From contig LRSR01000274.1 in assembly GCA_001579985.1 (NCBI GenBank), positions 1 through 29,900 of the forward strand: a stretch of 29,900 nucleotides of DNA. The letters run 5' to 3'. The notes under the pieces are model-generated. The model worked only from the letters and a program-made list of their open reading frames with translations, made no database searches and had not been told where the DNA came from. This document shows, in pieces, positions 21,101 to 29,900 of this stretch. This stretch comes from Hypsibius dujardini (taxonomy: Eukaryota > Tardigrada > Eutardigrada > Parachela > Hypsibiidae). Each line of letters starts with the position of its first letter. Position 1 is the first letter of the stretch. A program made the position numbers and the translations under genes.

Positions 21101-21612
21101 ACTTGTGTGTATCAATTAAAAGAAAATATATACACACACACCTGTTGCCGGCATTGGCAATAAGGTTCAACCAACTACCATGATAGTTACCGTCTTTCCC
21201 ACTAAGATCATCTCCTGGCCAGCAGCCTTATTATTTTGCGACAATGGACAGAAGAGAACATTCAACCACAAGTTATCCCAAATGAAATTGTACAAATGGT
21301 ATGTACATCATTCTGGCGTGAGACAAAGAAACTATTTCGTACAGCTAGCTTCCCATTGTGCTGACAATTAATACTATCATCAGTTGGTCTTTACTTTGGT
21401 CTATCCATCCGACGACCTTGGGGTTGACGTGGAGGCGCCGGCCCACCCAAAACCAATTGATGGAATATGCCAGCAAGTGAGTTTACAACTCTTTTCTTAC
21501 TGCATCTATGCTTCAACACTTTACAACAATGACTCACTCGAATATATTTTACCTTTTTTTCTTCTTTTCTTCACTCATTTTCGTCCCAAAATTTCACAAG
21601 ATAAATCAATAG
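18112..21612 (+). CDS. Unrecognised N-terminally membrane-anchored protein with PDZ-like segment
   Basis: The family is not recognised. Four exons are well supported: 18112-18486, 19696-19964, 20027-20264 and 20326-20511. They have consistent phases and a TAG at 20509-20511, giving 355 aa. Residues 18-41 (LTYVLVSAVLVICLGIFLRV) form one transmembrane segment near the N-terminus, followed by a basic stretch, so a type III or signal-anchor protein is likely. Near the end, GARVITVQGVDVWQMSCEDV, then RSLMVNRGEEPLEVTVIEHD, resembles the second half of a PDZ domain. The frame stays open and coding-like for 36 codons after the TAG, to a GT donor at 20620. Possible further exons (20818-20926, 21025-21059, 21165-21302, 21384-21476, 21601-21612) continue in phase. 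A 54-bp intron at 20468-20521 would remove the TAG without changing frame; the full model is then 502 aa. The exons after 20467 are tentative. The first intron is 1.2 kb and holds a LINE fragment. Confidence 0.55.
18741..18797. repeat. Perfect 22-bp palindrome plus a third half-site
   Basis: TTTTCATTTAC is followed directly by its reverse complement GTAAATGAAAA (18741-18762). A third copy, TTTTCATTTACG, lies at 18786-18797. It sits in the first intron of the 18112 gene, about 130 bp before the LINE remnant. It could be a hairpin, a protein-binding site or the end of a small inserted element. Confidence 0.6.
18928..19236 (+). mobile_element. Decayed non-LTR retrotransposon (LINE) fragment, C-terminal end of the RT ORF
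   Basis: The stretch KHWTYTELERQYLFVRLALE, followed by IFGTWGEEGKGLITDIGRRI and a RQKISIE end, looks like the C-terminal tail of animal LINE reverse-transcriptase proteins (the phe-gly-x-W-G-x-x-G followed by G-R-R-I pattern). The usual continuation after SIE is replaced by a TAA. No reverse-transcriptase catalytic motif (YxDD) is present, so this is a 5'-truncated dead copy. It lies in the sense orientation inside the first intron of the 18112 gene. The assignment rests on remembered family patterns, not on a search. Confidence 0.5.
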
Positions 21613-21722
21613 ATAAATTAAAAATATAGCAACTGGAAACCCGTTTCGGTGTCAAAAAAACATTTCAAAAAAATGTTGACGCGCGAAATGGTCTAGAGCT
21701 GAAATGTGAAGATAGAAGTAAA

Positions 21723-24700
21723 CTATTGTCTAGCGTAGTTGTAGGACATGGGCCAACCGGGAATGGGAGCCGGAGGCTGAGGAGGACCGCCAGGATTATA
21801 GTGCCCAGGCTGTGGGTTATTATAAGAAGGCGGTGGATTATACGACTGTTGTTGCTGTTGCTGTTGCTGTTGCTGCTGAGGTTCAGCCACCGGTGGGGCA
21901 GGAGCAGGAGGAGGAGGGTACGCAGAGTATGAAGGTGGAGGGGGTGGGGCTTGTGGTTGCTGGGGAGGTCCGTAATAGGCTGGAGCCTGAGCAGCTGGAC
22001 GGTACTGTTGTTGAGCGGTCCGGTTAAGAGGGACTTGAGGGTAAGGACGGAGGAGTTCGCCGTAAGACACGTTGCCGTAATCGACGTCGGGGAAGACGGC
22101 CGAGATTCGGGGACGACCACCGGTGCCGGGGGCACCAGGCTGGTTGTAAGGACGATAACGATTGTAGTTGCGAAAAGCGTTTGATTGGGAAGTGCGGTTG
22201 TTGTAGCCGTTGTTTCCGCGACCTGCCACAGGGTAGTTGTTGGAGATGTTTCCATAGGGCCGGTTGTCGTAGTCCCTGTCGTTCCTGCAACAAGAACAAT
22301 TAATTAATTAAACTTGCCGTCTTTTTTATCACATCATCCGCTGTCACGAAGAGCCTACAAATATTCTCTTAAGCTCGTCCAGTATTGTTTTTCATTTACA
22401 CATGCAAGCAAATAAAGTAAATAGCAAATGTAAATTGCAAATGCATTACGTTGAAATCGTACGTATCACATTCTATCTTAGAGCTTTTAACGTTTAATGT
22501 TTACGATAATCCCATTCGTACAAGATTAACCAGTTGACTCATTAAATTGGACTTATATGTAAATTTATTGTTTAAAGACATTGATGGTAGTAACAATTGT
22601 AACTTATATAAACGATATTAGATATAAAATTAGTCGCATTAGGAAACTTACGAGTTGGACAGGGTGTAGTTGTTGGGACCTCCGCGGTACCTGTCGAAGG
22701 AAACACAAGCGAAACAATTAGATTATAAGCAGGTCACTCACTGAGTTGTTGTACGGTACGAACTGATTGGCTCCTGTTCGGTAATCGCGATCGCCACCGT
22801 ATGGACCGTTGTCCCGGTCCCTGTAGTTGTCGGATGGACGAGGGTTGTATCGATCCACGTACGGTTGTCGACGGTCCTTGTTGCATTGCAGGTGATAAAT
22901 GGTGTTGTCTGCAAATGTAATATCCTCTGTGTACATAATAAGACTTGCTACTAGTAGTAGTACCTGTTTGGAAACTGTGAAGGGTATAGCTGATGATGAG
23001 ATCGTTGGCAGAGCAGTACCCGAAGGAAGACTTCTCCGCAAAATGCGGCAGTCCGGAGTCGAAGAACTGGAAGACCCGCATGTTGCTTCTGTCGTCGCGC
23101 TCGATCGTGTAGAGCTCCGTCGAACCCAGCGGACTGATGGTCTGGAAGACCATACAGCAACGCTCCGTCGGCAAGTGAAGAATTTCTGTCACCTGTTGTT
23201 CGCACAAATACATAAACTTCATGTGGCACAACCTTCAGCATTCTTAACAGCTCCTTATCTTTGTCAGAACTTGATCACTAAGATACAAAACTATCTCAAC
23301 CTAAGTCAAAAGCTTTTTTATCCAGAATTAGATTGGGGTATTGACTTGGAGAAACTGTTCTTCTCAAACAATGTACATATTTATAAGATGAAATATATCT
23401 TGTCATATAAATAAATGTAGAGAGAAACTTGCGTGCCCATGAGAAGAAGAAACTTACGGATTCGGGACCAGCCATAAGCTCCTGGAAGGTGTTGAGCTGA
23501 TGGTGCGAAAAGTCGAAGATGCCGGAATTGCTGTCGAACTCAATGACCAAGGACCGATGGTTGGCGTGAGGACAGGCACAGAAGCACTTTTGCCGAGTGT
23601 TATCTGGGCACACCAGCTCCTCATGAGGGCATCCGACTCGTCCCTCTTCGAAGGCATCATTGGCAATGGCGATTGCGAGATGAGTCGAGGAATGGTAGAC
23701 TTTATCGTGAGAGGTCAGGAACTGGATATCCTCCGCACCTGAAAACCATGAATAATGACTACAGAAGGCCTTGCCAATTGTTATCCGGATTTTATTGTTT
23801 TAACAAATATTTTATTGAACTTGAGAAAGTGAAATCCTCTAGGGTTAATAAAAAAAGGTCTTACCGCAAATGGCATGATCGATGGTGAAAGGTTCCGATG
23901 CACAGAGGGTGTTGCTCTGTCCTTTGTAGTGAGCTCCACCGATCATGGACTGATCCCGTTTCGGACGAATCGAATGGCAGCGTCCATTCTTTAGCACGAT
24001 CTCAAAGAGGTGGATGAGACTGCGTCGGCTGCCGGGTCGTCGCTCGATGTAAGCCGCGACAAACTCGTTCTTTCGGACATGCCACAAGGCGACATCGGTG
24101 GTGTGTTGAAGGTCCACATAGCCACAGAGGAGTAGTTGGCCTGCACGAGCAATGTAGATGGGAGCGATAGTCTCGTGGTACTCGGCTTCCGGTCGGAGGT
24201 CGTTGTTGGAGAAGGCGACTAGCGCTCCGTGTTTACCAGCCGAAACTGTCTGTTAACATCTTTATTATCAAGGCAAACTTGACTCCAAACTTAATTTAAA
24301 GACAAATCAATCTCAAAGATACCCGTTAGAAGTTAAGGAAGGAGTTTTATATATTTGAATTTAATTGATTGAAAGAGGGTTAAGCTAAGGTAAAGAAATA
24401 TAAGAAGCAAGCTTTGCTTACCGCTACGTCCGTTAGATGTTTGTGTTCGATTATCTGAAGGCATGGCTGCAGACGGAACTGATTCTGGTCGTAGTCGACG
24501 CGGAATGCCGTCGAGAAGGCACCATGGCTCAGGCAGATCACTATCGGAATGGGTACTTGTTTGTTCACCAAGTCCTCCACCACCTTTAAAAGAAATGGCA
24601 AGGGTCAATGCACTCCACTGTCGACCGACTCTGGTTCAATCACTACCTGAAGATGGAAGCACGAGTTAGCGGAGGCCGTGTACAATGGGTCCTTGCCTCG

Positions 24701-26466
24701 GGCATCCGGACCGTCACAGTTGAGGTTGTAGCTGATGATGGCTTTGCCGGGAGCCTCCGTTGCGTACAGGATAAAATCCCCACTGAATAATCACACAACA
24801 AACATTTTCAGTAACAACATAACTGCCGGTAATAAAATGAAAAATTAAAGTATGCTTTTTAAATGAAAGTTTAGGAAATTCTCAAAAGATAAATAAAGAT
24901 ATGCTTAAATTTGCATGTGATAATGTCAAAATTAGTCGCAATTAATTCAAGTTATTTATTTATATTTTCTTAGTTAAAATGAGTTGCTTGTATGTGATAC
25001 TAGAAGTAATTTAAAAATAATTTGAACTGAAATAAGAAGAACCAAGTTTGGTATCTGTAAAGTGTAAGAATAACTAACATGGGAACGGAAAGAACAGCAC
25101 TGGCTGCAGTCAAGGGGAAATCCGTCTGCTGTGATTGTGTCTCCCGCGTCTCGATGGGGCAGCTGTCGCCCTCCTCATCCCGGTAGCTGTATCGCTCTGG
25201 CGGAGGAGGATAAGGCCGCCGACTGGGACGCTCTTGATAGGAGTCTTCCGCTTGGCTGACCGTCGGTCGCTCCAGGTACCCAGTCGACCGTCCGCCGCTG
25301 TAGGTGCCGTTTACCCGCCTAGCTCGGTCCCTCTCCCGCTTCACCAGCAACTGGATCAACCGACTGTCTTCCTCTTCTTCTTCTTCGTCTTCCGGCGATA
25401 GGGGTTCCGCTTGCTGACGACCGTATTCTTCATCCGCGTCTTCGTACGGTCGACTTTCGTTGCGACGTTGGGAGTAAGGTCGGCGTCCGTAACGGCTCTC
25501 ACTTGGCTCGTCGGGAATTTGATTCCACGAATCATCCTCGGTACCGTAACTACTGTCTAAATACGTCAACGAACCAAGTTATATAATTAGACAGGCAGAG
25601 CTGCGAATAGACAGAGCCAGTGAGGTACACAGCCATAGAAGCAGGCAAAAAGCCAGGCTGACAGACAGACAGGCAGACAAGCAAACAGACAGGAAAACAG
25701 ACAGACATACGAACAGGCAGACAGGCAGACAGGCAGATTATGGACATACAGACGGATAGAGGGACAAGTTTGGTGAGAAGTATTCAGTCAAACTGATGAA
25801 ATGAGAAATTAACAGACCGTTGCGTCTTCCTGGGTATCGGTCTCGTTTGGAGATGCGGTCGCGATCTCTGTCAGCTGGGTAGTTGCCTCCAGTGCCATTT
25901 CTTCGGACCGGCCAGTCATCCTCCTCCTTCAAATTTCCCAAAACGGGCCGGTTTCGTCTGAGGTACTCTGCGTTGGGGTCATAGCGACGAGGCGGGCGTT
26001 GAAAGTATTCCGTCGGCCTTCGGTCTCCGTAGATGGGCGGAAGCACCGTCGTTGAAGGTCGTGGACGTCCTGGAAGTGCATCTGGGCTACTACATACATG
26101 CAAGGCCAAACAAGGTGTCAACTGAATTATTTGATACGGTAATTATGAGAGAAGGTATGAGTACGTACTTGGCTGCCAGCACACTCAATTGCACATCTAT
26201 CCAAAGAAAGACAAAGTGAAAGAAGGTATTTAATCTTCCATGGACAATTGACGGACTGACCTTCATTGTATACAAAACCGACCCCAGATGGACGTGTGGT
26301 TGCGCATCGGACAGCTCCTGAGAATTATTAGACAATCTATGAGAATATATCGATTGGTCTTGCTTCACTTCATCGGCCACAATACTTAACCATATATGTC
26401 CTCCACAAATAAAGAAAGACCGATGAACAACACTAGAACCAAGAAAAAATGAATGCCTAGCCTCAT
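21723..26466 (-). CDS. Large secreted protein with Arg/Tyr-rich N-region, Cys-bearing core and Pro/Gln-rich tail; family not recognised
   Basis: Twelve exons on the minus strand: 26466-26391, 26196-26169, 26089-25818, 25556-25079, 24782-24647, 24583-24422, 24249-23865, 23738-23458, 23192-22964, 22908-22755, 22690-22652 and 22284-21723. They join in phase to give 933 aa. Exon 1 encodes a clear signal peptide (MRLGIHFFLVLVLFIGLSLF). Next comes a region rich in Arg, Asp, Tyr and Pro with an acidic Glu run (EDEEEEEED). A globular core of about 450 residues starts at GDFILYATEAPGKAIISYNL. It has many cysteines and repeated beta-strand-like segments, possibly a propeller, ending near SYTLHSFQTDNTIYHLQC. 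The tail is Tyr/Asn/Pro-rich with a polyGln run (CAG/CAA, about 21850-21880). It was not matched to a known family; an extracellular matrix, cuticle or adhesion role is only a guess. The tail frame depends on a weak donor at 22754; see findings. Confidence 0.7.
25640..25740. repeat. CAGA-type tetranucleotide microsatellite (degenerate)
   Basis: About 100 bp of imperfect GACA/GGCA/CAGA units, including runs of GACAGACAG and GCAGACAGGCAGACAGGCAG. It lies in the third intron of the minus-strand secreted gene, between the exons 25818-26089 and 25079-25556. Confidence 0.8.
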
Positions 26467-27804
26467 TCCTCGGTTCCTCAGGTGAAATAAATGAAAAAGA
26501 AGCTCATTAAGAAGAGAAGTTATAGGTTGAAAGACTTTCCAAGGTCAAGTGAAAGAAAGAGAATTATAAGCAGCGCGAATTGAGCAGTATCCAACCAGCA
26601 TCGGAGATGTGGCAAAATGAATGGGTGATGAGGTTAAAATGAAAGAGTCCAATAACCTCGATGGCGTAACTCGTTGCAATCTTTATCAGGCAAATTAAGC
26701 GTTCAACTCCAAATGAAGGAGTCAATTTTGTTTAATGCGAAGGGGCTAATTGAGATGAGTGTCCAAGGCGCGTAGCTTCCTCGCTGCCAACGCCGGGGCG
26801 GGCCGTCGTGCAGTACAACGACCTAACTGGAACGACGGCGGAACAATAAGTAGCGTGGCCCACAAGTCCGTGTCCGCGAACCCCTACAAAACACCCAAGC
26901 GTAAACTTGGACGATTTTAACACGCTGATATGAGCCTGAAAAAAAGGGTCAATTCTATATGGGTTCGTGACGAGTGAAACCAGTGGAAATGTCCTGCACT
27001 TTGACAATCTTCTTGCCCTTCAGTAAGAAGAGTAAACCGAGCACCATATAAAAAGGGTCATGGCAGGAACAACAACGAAACTTTCCCTATTTCTCCTATT
27101 ATTTATCCATGTCAATAGTAATGAAAACATTTTAAAAGCACATTACTTAATTATTTGAGTCGAGTGAGATATATATTCCTTTGCTAGTAATTAATATACC
27201 GCCGTACATACTGTAACAGTAACAATTGTCAATTAGGGAAGGAGGGTTCTTCTCCGTCAACAACCTCAAGTGCCCTGTATAGTACTATATATATTCTGCA
27301 TGTTAATGACCCAGGCATATTTAGTCCTTTTTTTGTCATGTACAGCGCCCAGTTCCTTCTTCTTCGTTGACGGCGCTAATTAAATTTCTCACGATATTTG
27401 CTGGCTTCATCCAGTAAAACACACGCGACAAGTCAAAGCGCCATTTTTGCAGTCCTCCCCTTGCAGTGCCTGCGTGAAGAAGAGAGATTTATTCGCTAAT
27501 ACTTACCGTACGACCGTACAATAGTTAACCATGGTGAGTGTGAACCCAATCAGAGTTACTCTATTGGAGCAGGAAGGAAAAATGTAGGGGCCCTGTCACA
27601 GAAACCTTTCCGTGGGGTGAATTAATTACCGATATAATACCTATAATGTGAGACTTGTACTGTACACGAGTTTCCTTGGCGACAAATGTCATCATTCCAT
27701 AAAGAAAGCAGCACACAGAGTAAAGAACAGTCTCTGGTTCTTTGTAAATTCCTGTAGTAATTTCTGTATTAGCTGGTTGTCTCTAGTGAGGAAAGGAATT
27801 GTTG
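26467..27804. other. Divergent intergenic region between the secreted gene (-) and the coiled-coil gene (+)
   Basis: About 1.3 kb that should hold two promoters facing apart. A GC-rich patch at 26765-26910 could belong to the minus-strand promoter. A TATA-like box on the plus strand lies at 27047-27054, with a 32-codon ATG frame starting 6 bp after it at 27060. No complete gene is evident. Confidence 0.45.
27047..27054 (+). promoter_or_regulatory. TATA-box-like element (TATAAAAA)
   Basis: A good TATA match on the plus strand. It is about 750 bp upstream of the next plus-strand start codon at 27805, so a 5' UTR intron would be needed to link them. Confidence 0.25.
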
Positions 27805-29331
27805 ATGATGCGTCTCGATTACCGTCTCACCTACGACACCCTCCGTCAGTTTTGGGAACGCCAGTTAGCCGCGGACCCCAACCGACCGTCCTCCAACGCC
27901 GACCGTCAAGAGGACATTCGTCGAGTCGCGGAAACCTTCACCGATGTGGCTCGTCAAAGCGGTCTCAACCTGCCGGCTGATGATTTCGCTCGTCCGTCTC
28001 GAGCGACATTGCCGCCGCAGATGGCGGACCTGATGGAGGAGATTGACGAGCTCAAGTATCAATTCGGCCGACTGGAGAGGGCTTATCATGAGGAGAAGCG
28101 TCTGAGGCAGGAGAGTGGGCGACAGTGCGCCCAATACTATGACATGGCGCGTGAGTCCAATGCGGAAGCTCTCCGTCAGCTGGCCGCCACAAAGCGACTC
28201 AATAAACTCGTCTACTTGATGTCTTACTATCTCCCGCCTGACCATCAAGCTCAGCGACATGTCAGGAAGATTGTTCATGGGATGAGTTTCGACGGACCCT
28301 ACTCTACCGATTTCCAACCTCAGGTATGGCGGCCTGGAAAAAGTCAATCTTGATTAATCGCGTTTCATGTTGGAGTCATCAAAAACTCGGGCAACTTTGC
28401 ATGTGCCTAGCCGCAATTTTTCAAAACATACTTCTGCTGTTGTTAAATAGTTATTGGCGATTAACAGAGCCGCAAATTAACGCAATCAAGTGAAAGGTAT
28501 ATAGTATTTAATAATTTTACGGGACTAAGTCTGAAGAATTTAAAAGCCAGGCCCACAAGAAAGACAACGCATCCCTCGGCGCTTCTCTTGCGTCCTGGCA
28601 CTTAACAGCACAATCGTCATGTTAAACTATCAAATACCAAATCAAATGACAGTAATTCATTACTAAATCATTAATTTTAAAATTAAAAATGCTAAATCAT
28701 TAGTTTAATCAATACACAATCATGTTGAAGAAAAGATACGTAACGCGTCCAGCTATCTTTGCACTTAATCATTAGTTGCTGTGAAAACTGGCGCTCTTTC
28801 TATTACATTAACAATCGTTCGCAGGACCATCAAGTGAAGGCCTTGGAATATCGACGTTCCAACCGAGATCTTGATCAAGACCTGAATCATCCTCTCGGCA
28901 AGAGCCTTGCAGGCAGAGGGAGTTGTCGTGCAATCATCCCTTGGAGAGACCATCACCTGGCAGATAATAACTGGGCTCCTCATCCATTCTCCTCGGAGAG
29001 TCCGCTCTACAACCGCGAGGACTGCCAGTTGCCGACCAACGGGCACAACTTTGAGGACGATGAACCCCCGTTGGTCTACGGGCCTCATCGTCTTCAAAGC
29101 CTTCATCTTAATCCAGGAGGGGTTAATAAGATGGATGACTGTCGAACTGGTCCTCCTCCGTTGGAGAAGCAGCGAGGAAATGGCAAGCAGAGAACCTGTT
29201 TCGGCATTAACTTCACCGACAACATAGGACGGATGGAGGTTGTCAGAAATAGTTTCAAGTATTTAGAGCAGCATCTCGGAAATTTAGCCAATTTGTTTGA
29301 CGATTTCTCCGATGGATTGATCGGTAAATAA
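27805..29331 (+). CDS. Unrecognised coiled-coil protein, two-exon model
   Basis: Exons 27805-28323 and 28825-29331 join in phase 0 (CAG then gtatgg; acceptor GTTCGCAG) to give 341 aa, ending at TAA 29329-29331. An in-frame TGA at 27787-27789 precedes the ATG, so 27805 (or the next codon, also ATG) is the start. Residues about 72-135 are a strongly charged heptad-like region (LMEEIDELKYQFGRLERAYH, then EEKRLRQESGRQ), predicted to be a coiled coil. The second exon encodes a polar region with scattered Cys, His and Pro residues and a short C-terminal amphipathic stretch (NSFKYLEQHLGNLANLFDDF). There is no signal peptide or transmembrane segment, so it is probably intracellular. No family was recognised. 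The 501-bp intron could hide another small exon. Confidence 0.6.
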
Positions 29332-29341
29332 TGACATCGGC

Positions 29342-29347
29342 TTTAAT
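29342..29347 (-). terminator. Candidate ATTAAA polyadenylation signal for TDG
   Basis: ATTAAA on the minus strand, about 50 bp past the TDG stop codon and about 10 bp from the stop of the convergent gene. If used, the TDG 3' end would extend into the opposite gene's last exon. Confidence 0.35.
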
Positions 29348-29393
29348 ACAACTGTTGGATAGAATGTTTTTACAAGGTGCTCGCCAATTTTGT

Positions 29394-29845
29394 TCACTTT
29401 GCAAAGACTACCTTTTCAACTTGCAAAGCAGTGACTTTACCCAACAAAAAGTCTCTCAAGTGAGCAATTCCTTGGTAGAATTTTAATTTGTCTTGTAAGC
29501 GGGGCCATTTAGTGCCACGGGGACTGGAAGACGGCATAACGTACAGTTGGACATCCGGCGCGCCGGACAGCGGTTCAGGCTGCTTTCCCAAGGAGAACTC
29601 TTTCCCACCGGTAAAGGCTTCATAAATGCCCAAACCGTTGAAGACGACTATCCGGGGCCGGTATTGGAGAATCTTCCGACGGAGCTCGACGGCACCTTCT
29701 TTCAGTTCCGTTTTGGAGAGATCGGAGCTGGACTGGGAAGGACGGCTAACAATGTTGGTCAGGCCGATGTTGAAGTCCAGGATGCGGATGTCGTCGTGGA
29801 ATGTCAGGGCTTCCGGGACTAAGCCGGAAAGGTGGAGGCATTTCC
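29394..29845 (-). CDS. TDG: G/T mismatch-specific thymine-DNA glycosylase (TDG), last exon
   Basis: The terminal exon has 150 codons after a split one and ends at TGA 29394-29396. It encodes the C-terminal half of the MUG/TDG uracil-DNA glycosylase fold: KCLHLSGLVPEALTFHDDIR, IGLTNIVSRPSQSSSDLSKT, ELKEGAVELRRKI, YRPRIVVFNGLGIYEAF, then VMPSSSPRGTKWPRLQDKL and FYQGIAHLRDFL. The MPSSS-PR loop inserts into DNA and carries the Arg that fills the gap left by the flipped base. The catalytic GINPG-like motif must be on upstream exons beyond base 29900. The enzyme removes T or U opposite G, and in vertebrates 5-formyl- and 5-carboxylcytosine. With TG at the end of the previous exon, the split codon would give Trp, matching the WKC of vertebrate TDG. 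The gene converges on the 27805 gene: the stop codons are 62 bp apart. Confidence 0.93.
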
Positions 29846-29881
29846 CTGGACAGAGAAGAGTAGTTCTGCCTGACTCACTCA

Positions 29882-29900
29882 CTGTCTGTCTGTCTGTCTG
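29882..29900 (+). repeat. CTGT tetranucleotide microsatellite, cut by window end
   Basis: Perfect CTGT repeats from 29882 to the end of the window, in the intron of TDG upstream of the last exon. Confidence 0.8.

Noticed and set aside
21726-21932. Plus-strand frame with a long Leu run
   Set aside because: It is antisense to the polyGln/Pro-rich last exon of the minus-strand gene; the Leu run is the reverse strand of CAG/CAA codons.
21665-22255. 196-codon Thr/Leu-rich frame at the end of the minus-strand secreted gene
   Set aside because: Open only because the region is low-complexity; it cannot be reached in phase from the core exons with the two donors considered.
26732-27007. Minus-strand 91-codon frame upstream of the secreted gene
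   Set aside because: Has no signal or domain and lies in the expected promoter region.
1-29900. tRNA, rRNA, CRISPR arrays, bacterial operon signals
   Set aside because: No B-box-like or rRNA segments or spaced repeats were found; gene structure is eukaryotic, so the cyanase is not bacterial contamination of the contig.

Overview
This window is nuclear DNA of an invertebrate animal. The genes are split by many short GT-AG introns, mostly 51-110 bp. They encode metazoan families: a GT31 beta-1,3-glycosyltransferase, a rhodopsin-like 7TM receptor, a secreted Kunitz inhibitor, an IRF2BP-type RING co-regulator and thymine-DNA glycosylase. There are no operons, Shine-Dalgarno sites, CRISPR arrays or recognisable tRNA/rRNA genes. 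The compact introns, the single-exon receptor and the cyanase gene suggest a small ecdysozoan (tardigrade, mite or small crustacean). The species cannot be named from the sequence alone. All exon structures were built by hand from open frames, GT/AG sites and intron phase; lengths quoted are for those models.

Layout, left to right. 11-632 (+): the last four exons of a GT31 glycosyltransferase. 1032-2050 (+): a cyanase gene whose only phase-compatible upstream exons encode a signal peptide and a six-cysteine domain, so a secreted cyanase fusion is predicted. 3743-4777 (-): an intronless class-A-like GPCR. 5596-6295: a 700-bp MITE-like element with long terminal inverted repeats and a TA duplication. 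8675-9252 (+): a one-domain Kunitz inhibitor. 9253-13124: mostly gene-free, with GC-rich patches. 13125-17112 (+): a seven-exon IRF2BP-family gene. 18112-about 21612 (+): an unrecognised membrane-anchored protein with a PDZ-like segment; its first long intron holds a decayed LINE 3' end. 21723-26466 (-): a 12-exon secreted protein that converges on the previous gene. Two alternative donors may give it two different C-terminal tails. 27805-29331 (+): an unrecognised coiled-coil protein. 29394-29845 (-): the last exon of TDG, converging with the previous gene.

There is no sign of one pathway across the window. The genes look like ordinary neighbours in a gene-dense animal genome. The most unusual locus is the cyanase. 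The enzyme is typically bacterial and cytoplasmic; here it lies in one intronless exon joined in phase to animal-type secretory exons. Also notable are the frame-switching donor pair in the minus-strand secreted gene, an in-frame TAG followed by further open coding-like sequence in the 18112 gene, and the internally repeated TIRs of the MITE.
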